In this document: positions 43,300 through 50,360 of the stretch, in pieces
Layout of the letters: every line of letters begins with the position of its first letter
Numbering within the stretch: the first letter of the stretch is position 1
Assembly (NCBI GenBank): GCA_023481165.1
Contig: JAMCWO010000059.1
Location: 1-56,742, forward strand
Source of the DNA: Planctomycetota bacterium
Lineage (GTDB): Bacteria > Planctomycetota > Phycisphaerae > Sedimentisphaerales > Anaerobacaceae
Reading direction: 5' to 3'
DNA length: 56,742 nucleotides
Made by a program: the position numbers and the translations under genes
The notes under the pieces: generated by a model
Told to the model about the DNA's origin: nothing
Databases searched by the model: none
What the model saw: the letters and a program-made list of their open reading frames with translations, nothing else

Positions 43300-43524
43300 T
43301 CACAATCTCCTGCGGACTTTCAGGCAAAAGTAGCCCTGTTGCTCGGTCGTTTCGAGGATTTCCTGGCCCTGTCTGCCAAGACTGACGGGCAGGTTCTGGA
43401 TCGGCTCGCCATCGTCAATCTCGATCTCCAGTATATCGCCGACGGCCACTTTCTCAATCGCCAGCTTCACCTTCACGAGGTTGAGCGGGCAGGGGACGCC
43501 GCGGAGGTCCAACTTCGCGGTCAA
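43300..43524 (-). CDS. tusA: TusA/SirA-family sulfur carrier
   Basis: A 74-aa protein with the family's conserved LDLRGVPCPLNLVKVKLAIE; the Cys in CPLN is the sulfur-carrying residue. GDILEIEIDDGEPI completes the ferredoxin-like fold. It passes persulfide sulfur from a cysteine desulfurase to acceptors. The start overlaps the ThiF-like gene by 4 nt and MnmA follows, so it probably feeds MnmA. The symbol is by family; the CPxN variant may be a non-classical TusA. Confidence 0.9.
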   Translation of the reverse strand: MTAKLDLRGVPCPLNLVKVKLAIEKVAVGDILEIEIDDGEPIQNLPVSLGRQGQEILETTEQQGYFCLKVRRRL

Positions 43525-44336
43525 CGCTTGCAGCCCTTCCGGTTACAGGTCACCTTGCCTTCGTCGACGAGGCTCGTGATCGTTGGATCTTGGCCGCAAA
43601 GGGCGCAGTCGGCCCGGCGTTTGGCAGGTACCTTGCGGAAGTCCATCGTCAAGGCGCTGTAGGTCAAAAGCGAGCCGGTCAGCAACTCGCCAATCCCGAG
43701 CAGGCACTTGATCGCCTCGGTCGCTTGGAGAGAGCCGATCACGCCGGATAAGACGCCAAGGACGCCGGCTTGGCCGCAGGGCGCCCCGGCGTTCCCCGGA
43801 GGCGGCCCCGCGAACACGCAGCGGTAACATGCGGTCTTTCCGGGAATTACGGTCATCAACTGGCCCTCAAACTGGAGGATTCCCGCGTGCGAGAAGGGGA
43901 TCCCCTCGAAGTAGCAGGCGTCGTTGATCAGGAACTTGGCCGGGAAGTTGTCCGTCGCGTCGATGACGAAGTCGTATTCCCGGATGATCTCCCGGATGCT
44001 GTCCGCGCGGGCCCACACATCATGGGACCGGACAGCCGCATCAGGGTTGACGGCCCTGATCTTGCTTCGGGCCGAGGCGACCTTTCGTTTTCCGACATCC
44101 TTTGTATGGTGGATGACCTGCCTCTGGAGGTTCGTGAGGTCCACCACATCGCCATCCAACAATCCGATAGTTCCTACCCCGGCGGCGGCCAAGTACAGAG
44201 CGGCGGGGGAGCCGAGGCCGCCAAGGCCGACGATCAGCACCCTGGAGGAAAGCAGCTTCTCCTGGCCCGCGCCGCCAACCTGCTCCAGAATGATGTTCCG
44301 GCTGTATCTTTGAATTTGCTCTTCCGTCAACGACAT
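43521..44336 (-). CDS. ThiF/MoeB-family sulfur-carrier adenylyltransferase
   Basis: A 271-aa E1-like protein: RYSRNIILEQVGGAGQEKL, VLIVGLGGLGSPAALYLAAAGVG (ATP site), DLTNLQRQVIHH, DATDNFPAKF and two Cys pairs for zinc (CYRCVF and CALCG). It adenylates the C-terminal Gly-Gly of a small sulfur carrier, here most likely ThiS encoded upstream, though MoaD-like partners elsewhere are possible. It ends with KVTCNRKGCKR. It overlaps tusA by 4 nt and follows thiH after a 102-nt gap. Confidence 0.93.
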   Translation of the reverse strand: MSLTEEQIQRYSRNIILEQVGGAGQEKLLSSRVLIVGLGGLGSPAALYLAAAGVGTIGLLDGDVVDLTNLQRQVIHHTKDVGKRKVASARSKIRAVNPDAAVRSHDVWARADSIREIIREYDFVIDATDNFPAKFLINDACYFEGIPFSHAGILQFEGQLMTVIPGKTACYRCVFAGPPPGNAGAPCGQAGVLGVLSGVIGSLQATEAIKCLLGIGELLTGSLLTYSALTMDFRKVPAKRRADCALCGQDPTITSLVDEGKVTCNRKGCKR

Positions 44337-44438
44337 CGCTGAAATACCCCAAGAATGAAATAACTCCTACGGGAATACTCGGCAGTTTACCACGGAAAGG
44401 GGTCTGCTTGCCAGTCCAACTCCGTAATTCGCGTTCTT

Positions 44439-45611
44439 TCAAACACTTAGGAACGCGCGATCCCAGTCTTTCCAGACCGGCTCAAGACCCTGATGTTTGA
44501 GCATGGCCACGATGTCTGCCGGGGCTCGCTCATCGTTGACCTCGAATTGCCCGGCGTTCTCGTGGTCGTGGGAGTAACCACCCGGGCTGGTCCGGCTGCC
44601 GGCGCTCATCTTGGTGATCCCAAGCTTGACGAGCCGGTCCCGCAGGTTGGCCGGCTCACGCGTCGAGAGCACCAACCCTGCATCCGCAAAGCACAGCCGC
44701 AAGGCCAGCATCATCTGGACGAGATTCCTGTCCGTTACCAAGTGGGGGAATCCTTCGGCAGGCACACCGCACGCCGGTCGTAACCTTGGGAATGAGAAGG
44801 AGATGCGCGATTTCCAGTACCGCCGGAACAGATGATGTGCATGCTCGCCCAGAGCCAAGGTCTCGATTCGCCAGTCGGCCAATCCAAGCAGCGGCGCCAG
44901 GCCGATCTCCCGCATCCCGGCCCAGGCAAAATCATCGGGACCCCGCAGTCGCATGTCATAATCGGCCTTCGGTCCTCCCAAGTGGTACCGGGCGTAAGCT
45001 TGGCGGTCGTAGGTTTCCTGATAAAGCGTAATTCCTTCAATGCCGGCAAGAAACAGTTCGCGGTAGTCGGAGGCGGTCATCTGGTAGATCTCCGCTCCGA
45101 TGAAGCTGAACTTGCCCCGCAATGCCTTGGCCAAGTCCGTCAGATACGAGACCGATATGAACTGTCTGTCTTCGCTGGTGACCAGAAGAACATCTCTAAA
45201 CCCTTCGCGGGCAAGGATTTCGGCCTCTGCCACCGCTTCGTCAACGCTCAGGCGGACCCTGTCGAACATGTTATCCCGGTTGAAGCCGCAGTATTGGCAG
45301 CGGTTCACGCAATGGCTCGAAAGGTAAAGCGGAGCGTAAAGGCGGATCGTCCGGCCGAAGCGCTGGACAGTCAACTTTCGTGAAAGCTCCGCCATCTGCT
45401 CAAGGCAGTTCTCCGCTGCTGGCGACACTAAGGCAACGAGCTTGGAAAGGCTGTATGAACCCGGTCGGGAGGCGATAGCGGTCTCTACCTCGCGGGTCGT
45501 CACCTCCTGCAAACGCCGCTCCCACACGTGCCTGCCTGCGTCAAGTTGCTCTTTAGCGAGGATCGCTCGGATGGAAGTGCTGGAATCCATTGGACTTGCT
45601 GAAGCGTGCAT
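44439..45611 (-). CDS. thiH: 2-iminoacetate synthase ThiH (radical SAM)
   Basis: A 390-aa protein with the radical SAM CxxxCxxC cluster site in SSHCVNRCQYCGFNRDN near residue 105, then VLLVTSEDRQFISVSYL, LYQETYDRQAYARYHLGGPK and MSAGSRTSPGGYSHDHE. It cleaves tyrosine to dehydroglycine and p-cresol for thiazole formation, anaerobic style. Its start directly abuts the thiG stop. Confidence 0.95.
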   Translation of the reverse strand: MHASASPMDSSTSIRAILAKEQLDAGRHVWERRLQEVTTREVETAIASRPGSYSLSKLVALVSPAAENCLEQMAELSRKLTVQRFGRTIRLYAPLYLSSHCVNRCQYCGFNRDNMFDRVRLSVDEAVAEAEILAREGFRDVLLVTSEDRQFISVSYLTDLAKALRGKFSFIGAEIYQMTASDYRELFLAGIEGITLYQETYDRQAYARYHLGGPKADYDMRLRGPDDFAWAGMREIGLAPLLGLADWRIETLALGEHAHHLFRRYWKSRISFSFPRLRPACGVPAEGFPHLVTDRNLVQMMLALRLCFADAGLVLSTREPANLRDRLVKLGITKMSAGSRTSPGGYSHDHENAGQFEVNDERAPADIVAMLKHQGLEPVWKDWDRAFLSV

Positions 45612-46382
45612 CTAGTCCCTCAAGAACCCCGTCAGTGGGCTGGATGCTTCCGCATGATCTGCCGGCGCGCGCGGTCCGGCGAGATAAGCCCTTCGACCTG
45701 CCTCCACGGCGAGTTTGAAGGCTATCGCCATTTCGCAAGGGTCGCTCGCCGTGGCAATCGCCGTGTTGACGAGCACGGCATCCGCGCCGATCTCCATAGC
45801 CTCCGCCGCGTGCGAGGGCAGACCCAGCCCCGCGTCGACGACGACCGGCACGCTGCTCTGTTCGATGATGATCTCCAGAGCAGCACGGGTCTTGAGACCT
45901 TGATTAGAGCCGATGGGGCTTCCCAGCGGCATCACAGTAGCCGTCCCAACATCCGCGAGCCTTTTGGCAAGAATCGGGTCCGCGTTGATGTAAGGCAGGA
46001 CAACAAAGCCCTCCTTCACCAGAACCTCGGCGGCCTTGAGCGTCTCCACCGGGTCCGGCAGCAGATAATAGGGGTCCGGCGTGACTTCCAGCTTCACCCA
46101 CTTGATATTCGTGGCGGCGCGGGCCAGCCGAGACAGCCGTATGGCCTCTTCCGCGGTCCTGGCGCCGGACGTGTTGGGCAGCAGCAGGAACTTCTCCCCG
46201 TCGACCTCCCGCAGGGTATCGTCCTGCGGGTTGCCGATATCCACCCGGCGCAGGGCGACCGTGACGATCTCGGCGCCACAGGCATCTAGGGCCTGGGCCA
46301 TGACTCGGGGCGAGGCGAATTTGCCTGTCCCTACGAGCAGCCGTGAATCGAACTCTCTGCCGGCGATGACCAGCTTATCCAT
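45612..46382 (-). CDS. thiG: Thiazole synthase ThiG
   Basis: A 256-aa TIM-barrel protein: [71 protein letters not shown] and [20 protein letters not shown]. It joins deoxyxylulose phosphate, ThiS-thiocarboxylate sulfur and the ThiH product into the thiazole ring. It starts 4 nt after thiS. Confidence 0.97.
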   Translation of the reverse strand: MDKLVIAGREFDSRLLVGTGKFASPRVMAQALDACGAEIVTVALRRVDIGNPQDDTLREVDGEKFLLLPNTSGARTAEEAIRLSRLARAATNIKWVKLEVTPDPYYLLPDPVETLKAAEVLVKEGFVVLPYINADPILAKRLADVGTATVMPLGSPIGSNQGLKTRAALEIIIEQSSVPVVVDAGLGLPSHAAEAMEIGADAVLVNTAIATASDPCEMAIAFKLAVEAGRRAYLAGPRAPADHAEASSPLTGFLRD

Positions 46383-46386
46383 CTAC

Positions 46387-46599
46387 TCAGCCTCCCCCCA
46401 TGAACTTGATCAACTCAATCGTCTGGCCGTCGCGGACCGCCGTGCGGGTAAACTCCTCGGGCCGCACGATTTGGCCATCGACCTCCGCCACGACAGTGGT
46501 GGCCCCAATCCCCAGCTTTTCGAGCAGGGCGGACAGGGTCGAAGGCATCTCCTGGGGCAGGAATTGGCGGATCTGGCCGTTGATCTGAAGCGATTTCAT
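46387..46599 (-). CDS. thiS: Sulfur carrier protein ThiS
   Basis: A 70-aa ubiquitin-like protein ending in the required Gly-Gly tail (LIKFMGGG). Its C-terminus is adenylated by the ThiF-like protein and becomes a thiocarboxylate that supplies thiazole sulfur. It is the first gene after the TPP riboswitch and its terminator. Confidence 0.95.
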   Translation of the reverse strand: MKSLQINGQIRQFLPQEMPSTLSALLEKLGIGATTVVAEVDGQIVRPEEFTRTAVRDGQTIELIKFMGGG

Positions 46600-46610
46600 C
46601 CCACTGCATC

Positions 46611-46643
46611 CAAAACAAAAGGCACTCCCGCGAGAGGAGTGCC
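46611..46643 (-). terminator. Intrinsic terminator of the TPP riboswitch expression platform
   Basis: On the minus strand GGCACTCC and GGAGTGCC form a hairpin (46621-46643) followed by a T-rich run, TTTTGTTTTG. It lies between the riboswitch and thiS, as expected for transcriptional control. Confidence 0.8.
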
Positions 46644-46657
46644 GCGATGTTCCGCCG

Positions 46658-46760
46658 AGCCTCCCTTCGCAGGTGCTAACCTGATCAGGTTCATAGGGTC
46701 ATCACACACAAGGTGATTTCTCAGCCGTCCGGCGAATGATCCGCCGGACGGCTCCCCTGG
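46658..46760 (-). ncRNA. TPP (THI-box) riboswitch
   Basis: On the minus strand the order is GGGGAGCC, a long P3a GC stem (GCCGTCCGGCGG...CCGGACGGC), the conserved GGCTGAGA, GACCCTATGAACCTGATC, GGTTAGCACCTGCGAAGGGA and closing GGCTC. These are the hallmarks of the thiamine pyrophosphate aptamer. When TPP is bound the downstream terminator should form and shut off the thi operon. Confidence 0.95.
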
Positions 46761-46847
46761 CTTCTTATATACTACCGCAGTATCATAAGCCGGTTCGCCG
46801 TGCGAAACAACAATATTATCCCTTCGTCGCGCGAACGAGGAATCGCC

Positions 46848-47204
46848 ATGAGCAGCCGCTTTGTCGTTCAGGAACACACAACTCCGGATGGGGTCCACTG
46901 GGACTTAATGCTGGAAAAGGGTGAGGTTCTGGCGACCTTTCGTCTGGAGCAGCCGCCCGAAGCGGCCTCAGTCGGCACCGTTCGAGCTACGAAAATATTC
47001 GACCATCCCGTGAAGTTCCTTACCTATGAGGGCCCCGTCCAGAAGGGGACAGGCAAGGTGCGGATCGTGGACCGCGGGACCTGCGACGTGTTGGCCGAGG
47101 GGGAGGATGTCATCACTCTGACACTGCACGGGGTGATCCTCTGGGGCGACTTCGCGCTGACGCGGGCCGAGGGGACATCCTGGCAGTTGGCCCCGCATCG
47201 CTGA
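46848..47204 (+). CDS. Short LigD-phosphoesterase-domain-like protein
   Basis: A 119-aa protein. The ATG at 46848 has GAGG 7 nt upstream. FVVQEHTTPDGVHWDLMLE matches the phosphoesterase module of bacterial NHEJ ligase LigD (His and Asp metal ligands), and LTYEGPVQKGTGKVRIVDRG matches its second half. It lacks ligase and polymerase modules and is shorter than the usual about 150-aa domain. It probably trims 3' ends or is a degenerate relative. It is divergent from the thi operon. Confidence 0.75.
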   Translation: MSSRFVVQEHTTPDGVHWDLMLEKGEVLATFRLEQPPEAASVGTVRATKIFDHPVKFLTYEGPVQKGTGKVRIVDRGTCDVLAEGEDVITLTLHGVILWGDFALTRAEGTSWQLAPHR

Positions 47205-47224
47205 GTCGTCTTGCTCCTGAACGC

Positions 47225-47253
47225 GTGACACCCGGGGAAGACCGTGCTATCAT
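47225..47253 (+). promoter_or_regulatory. Putative sigma70-type promoter of the enolase-superfamily gene
   Basis: GTGACA and TATCAT are separated by 17 nt and end 49 nt before the ATG at 47303. Ten of twelve bases match the consensus. Confidence 0.5.
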
Positions 47254-47302
47254 ATGCGACCAGTCCGTGAAGTAGTCCGCATCTCAGTTTTGGAGAGCCA
47301 GC

Positions 47303-48538
47303 ATGAGACTGAATCGCCGTTCCTTCGTGAAGACCGCTGTCGGTCTGAGCTGCTATGCCGCCGCATCCAGCACGGGCGGTGAGAAAGCGAGTAGACCCTC
47401 TGTCGAGCAGTTGGATCGGGCCGCAGCGCAGCCGCTGCTGAAGTTGGACTCGATCGCGTCGCCCGTTCGTATCGCCTCCATCGAGTTGCTCCGGGACCGA
47501 AGGAATCATTTCGTCCGCACGCGGTCCTCGGACGGTGCGGAAGGGATCGCTCTGACGAATGGTCGTGCAGGTTATCTCTATCCCATGCTCCAGCAGCTTG
47601 TGATTCCCTACTTTATCGGCAAGGACGCCCGACAGCTCGAATCGCTCCTCGACGGGGTCTACGTGTACAACAGTAATTACAAGCTTTCCGGCGTGGCGTT
47701 CTGGTGCTGTGTGGCCTGGGTCGAGTTCAGTATCCTGGACATGCTCGGCAAGATCGCCCGCAAACCCTTGGGGGATCTGTTCGGCGGGATCGTCCGCCGG
47801 GAGGTCCCGATCTACGTCGCCAGCGGCAACCGCGGCACCACACCCGAGCAAGAGATAGCTATTCTCGTCAAAGGCATCGAGCGCACCGGGGCCAAGGCGG
47901 TGAAGTTCAAGGTCGGGGGACGCATGAGCAACAACGCCGACTCCATGCCCGGACGAACGGGGGGGATGATCCGCCTCGTCCGCAAGACTCTCGGCGACAA
48001 AGTCATTATCTACGCCGATGCCAACGGCTCCTATGATGCCCCCAAAGCCATCGAGATCGGCAAACTGCTCCAGGACCACGGGATCAACATGTTCGAGGAA
48101 CCCTGCCCGTTCGACTACCTGGAGGAGACCAAGCAGGTGGCCGATGCCCTAGACATCCCGGTCGCGGGCGGCGAGCAGGAGACGAGCCTGCATCGTTTCC
48201 GCTGGATGATCCATAACGACGCCGTCCAAGTGGTTCAGCCGGACCTGCACTACAACGGCGGTTTCATTCGCGCCACGCGGGTCGCGCGCATGGCGGCCCA
48301 AGCAGGGATGAAGATCGTCCCGCACATGTCCGGCGAGGGCACCGGCAGCATCGACGTGCTCCAGTTCGCCTCCTTCACGCCCAACATGGGGCCCTTCCAG
48401 GAGTACAAAGGCAACATCGAACAGACCGGCCTGTGGTACGACCCACCACTACGCCTCAAGGATGGCGCGATCAACGTCCCGGCCGGTCCCGGCCTGGGGG
48501 TCGTCACCGACGTCCTCCGCAATGCCAAGCCGGTGTGA
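47303..48538 (+). CDS. Tat-exported mandelate racemase/muconate lactonizing-type enzyme (enolase superfamily)
   Basis: A 411-aa protein with GGAG 8 nt before ATG. A Tat-like signal (LNRRSFVKTAVGLSCYAAA) precedes the capping domain. The barrel has the KxK motif in KAVKFKVGGR near residue 200, metal ligands in IYADANGSYD, FEEPCPFDYLEE and GGEQETSLHR, and the general-base His in IVPHMSGEGTG near 343. Superfamily members abstract a proton alpha to a carboxylate, as in sugar-acid dehydration or racemisation. This one likely dehydrates or epimerises an acid sugar outside the cytoplasm. A good promoter precedes it. Confidence 0.93.
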   Translation: MRLNRRSFVKTAVGLSCYAAASSTGGEKASRPSVEQLDRAAAQPLLKLDSIASPVRIASIELLRDRRNHFVRTRSSDGAEGIALTNGRAGYLYPMLQQLVIPYFIGKDARQLESLLDGVYVYNSNYKLSGVAFWCCVAWVEFSILDMLGKIARKPLGDLFGGIVRREVPIYVASGNRGTTPEQEIAILVKGIERTGAKAVKFKVGGRMSNNADSMPGRTGGMIRLVRKTLGDKVIIYADANGSYDAPKAIEIGKLLQDHGINMFEEPCPFDYLEETKQVADALDIPVAGGEQETSLHRFRWMIHNDAVQVVQPDLHYNGGFIRATRVARMAAQAGMKIVPHMSGEGTGSIDVLQFASFTPNMGPFQEYKGNIEQTGLWYDPPLRLKDGAINVPAGPGLGVVTDVLRNAKPV

Positions 48539-48731
48539 CGAGCTAATTCCCTGCGGTGGATACGCCGATGATAGAGGCGATGAAGAAGATTCGCCGCATC
48601 CGTCACAAGAACGCATCGAAAGACCTCGCAGGTCCTGATCCTAACTAAACGGCACCGAAGACGCTTGTTGGCTGCAAGCCTTGTCTGGGGTTCTGGGTTC
48701 TATACTGCTGCCGGTTGATGCCAGGGAAGCG

Positions 48732-49377
48732 ATGCAGATTTGCATCCCCCCCATCGAGCAAATGCCCAATACTCCGCGGCCGTTTGCCATGCGGGATTGG
48801 AAGCAGGTGGCACGCGACTACGATGCCTTGGTCTTCGATCGCCGGGCGACGGGCCGGTTCCTGCCGCTGATTTGGGACGATCGTACGCATACCATGCGAT
48901 CTTGACGGTTTCGGCCTCTATACCGTCGCGGGCGACCCGCGGCAGGGACCGACCGTGAATCCCGGGTTTCATGAGAGCGTCAACTGCCCGGCCGCCGCGG
49001 TCGGCGCCGGCCTCGTCGGGGTCGACAAGCGCAGGCAGGATGGGTACGACTACGTCCGCATGTGCGAGCGGTATTTCTCGCCCAAGGAGAAAGGGGGCGT
49101 TGACATCTTTGCCAACGCCGCCCGGCTCTTCTACACCACTGGCCTCCCGCCGGAGAATCAGACTTGCTACGACCAGCGCGACTTCTCCCGCGACGTGATT
49201 GCCTATGAGGGTCTGCGCCGGGCGGGCCTGCGTCCTCGGGATGCCGGCAAAGTCCCGTGCGCCTGCGGCGAGCCGCTGCAAACGAAGTGCGTTTTATGCG
49301 TCAACCACGCATCTTCAGCCTCCGAGGATGACGATTTTGCCGATTTCAGCTTCCGGCGTGCAACCGCGCGACCGTGA
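48732..49377 (+). pseudogene. Frameshifted remnant of an unrecognised gene
   Basis: The first part reads MQICIPPIEQMPNTPRPFAM...ATGRFLPLIWDDRTH in one frame and stops near 48904. From about 48894 another frame continues smoothly as DLDGFGLYTVAGDPRQGP, GFHESVNCPAAAVGAGLVG, YFSPKEKGGVDIFANAARLF and ENQTCYDQRDFSRDVIAYE. The two halves read like one protein broken by a single frameshift near 48890-48900. After about 49210 the sequence loses protein character. The upstream stretch 48539-48731 holds no gene. The family is not identified; the pattern is reminiscent of large secreted carbohydrate-active proteins. Confidence 0.6.
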
Positions 49378-49469
49378 TTGACCACTGCAATAATGAATAG
49401 GCATACTGCGTCCTTACTGATAGCGGAAAGAATGGGGCTCGGTCCTTGGCATGTAATGGAGAGGTGCCC

Positions 49470-49718
49470 GTGGAAATCACGCAGGAACACGCCAATCGGT
49501 TAGAAGAACTCATGGCCGGGCTGGAATGCCCGAAAGAGTTCATCTGCTACAAGTCTGGATTCACTCATCTCTGTAAAGTGAGGAAAGCTGGAGCGGCGGG
49601 GTTGCTCGAATGTTTGGATTCAGGCTCCCGCAATTGCCAGTTTTCTCTGCCTTTCAACGATCCACCCGTCTGCCTATGCCCAGTTCGTGCCTATCTGGCC
49701 GCCGAGTTCGGGAAGTAG
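49470..49718 (+). CDS. Small conserved Cys-containing protein
   Basis: An 82-aa protein. The GTG start has GGAGAGG 5-6 nt upstream. Cys residues are spaced through LECPKEFICYKSGFTHLCKV, ECLDSGSRNCQFSL and PVCLCPVRAYLAAEF. Proteins with CPKxFxCYKSGFxxLC and FS...C-CPxRxY patterns occur widely in Deltaproteobacteria and Planctomycetota (from memory) and have no assigned function. The Cys pattern suggests a small zinc- or disulfide-stabilised fold. It is not obviously linked to its neighbours. Confidence 0.75.
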   Translation: MEITQEHANRLEELMAGLECPKEFICYKSGFTHLCKVRKAGAAGLLECLDSGSRNCQFSLPFNDPPVCLCPVRAYLAAEFGK

Positions 49719-49781
49719 GATCCGGCACCCCTATTGCCAACCGGGCGAGCTTCGCGCGCCTGCGTCAACCCTCATTTGGGA

Positions 49782-49811
49782 TTGTTTCCTGCTTGGCCGC
49801 TTCGGTACAAT
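49782..49811 (+). promoter_or_regulatory. Putative promoter of the first molybdenum-hydroxylase operon
   Basis: TTGTTT and TACAAT are separated by 18 nt, with the -10 ending about 75 nt before the ATG at 49885. This is motif reading only. Confidence 0.35.
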
Positions 49812-49884
49812 ATGGTCTCCAGTACCGCATCCTGCCAAATGCGCATGGTTGTCGGGTATGCCTGCTGTCTAACGGAGGTTGCTT

Positions 49885-50355
49885 ATGGATGTGACGATTA
49901 CCCTGACGGTCAACGGCGTTGCGCGGACCGTCACGACCGATCCGCAGCGCCCGCTGCTGGATGTGCTCCGGGAGGACCTGCATCTGACCGGCACGAAATA
50001 CGGCTGTGGCGAGGGCCATTGTGGGGCGTGCACCGTCCTGATGGATGGCAAGCCGGCCCGGTCCTGTGTCGTCCCGGTGTCCCTGGCCGACAAAAAGAGC
50101 ATCATAACCATCGAGGGGCTGGCCAAAGGGGATTCGTTGCACCCGGTCCAGGAAGCGTTTCTCGCAGAGGGGGCCATACAGTGCGGGTACTGCACGCCCG
50201 GCATGATTCTGTCGGCGGTCGCCCTGCTCCAGGACAAGTCGAATCCCACGGATGAAGAGATTGTCGCGGGGATGAACGGGAACATCTGCCGGTGCAACGG
50301 GTACGTGAAGATCATGAATGCTGTCCGGCGCGCCGCCGGCAAGGTGCGGAGGTAA
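49885..50355 (+). CDS. [2Fe-2S] subunit of a molybdenum hydroxylase (IorA/CoxS type), first copy
   Basis: A 156-aa protein. The ATG at 49885 has GGAGG 6 nt upstream. The N-terminal plant-ferredoxin cluster is [23 protein letters not shown]. The C-terminal second cluster has QCGYCTPGM and NICRCNGYVKIM. Both [2Fe-2S] clusters are complete. It passes electrons from the molybdenum subunit. It has no export signal of its own, so it probably travels with the Tat-carrying partner encoded 5 nt downstream. Confidence 0.95.
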   Translation: MDVTITLTVNGVARTVTTDPQRPLLDVLREDLHLTGTKYGCGEGHCGACTVLMDGKPARSCVVPVSLADKKSIITIEGLAKGDSLHPVQEAFLAEGAIQCGYCTPGMILSAVALLQDKSNPTDEEIVAGMNGNICRCNGYVKIMNAVRRAAGKVRR

Positions 50356-50360
50356 GAGAC

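Noticed and set aside
46769-46783. ATACT/AGTAT inverted repeat as an operator
   Set aside because: Too short and imperfect, with no regulator nearby to support it.
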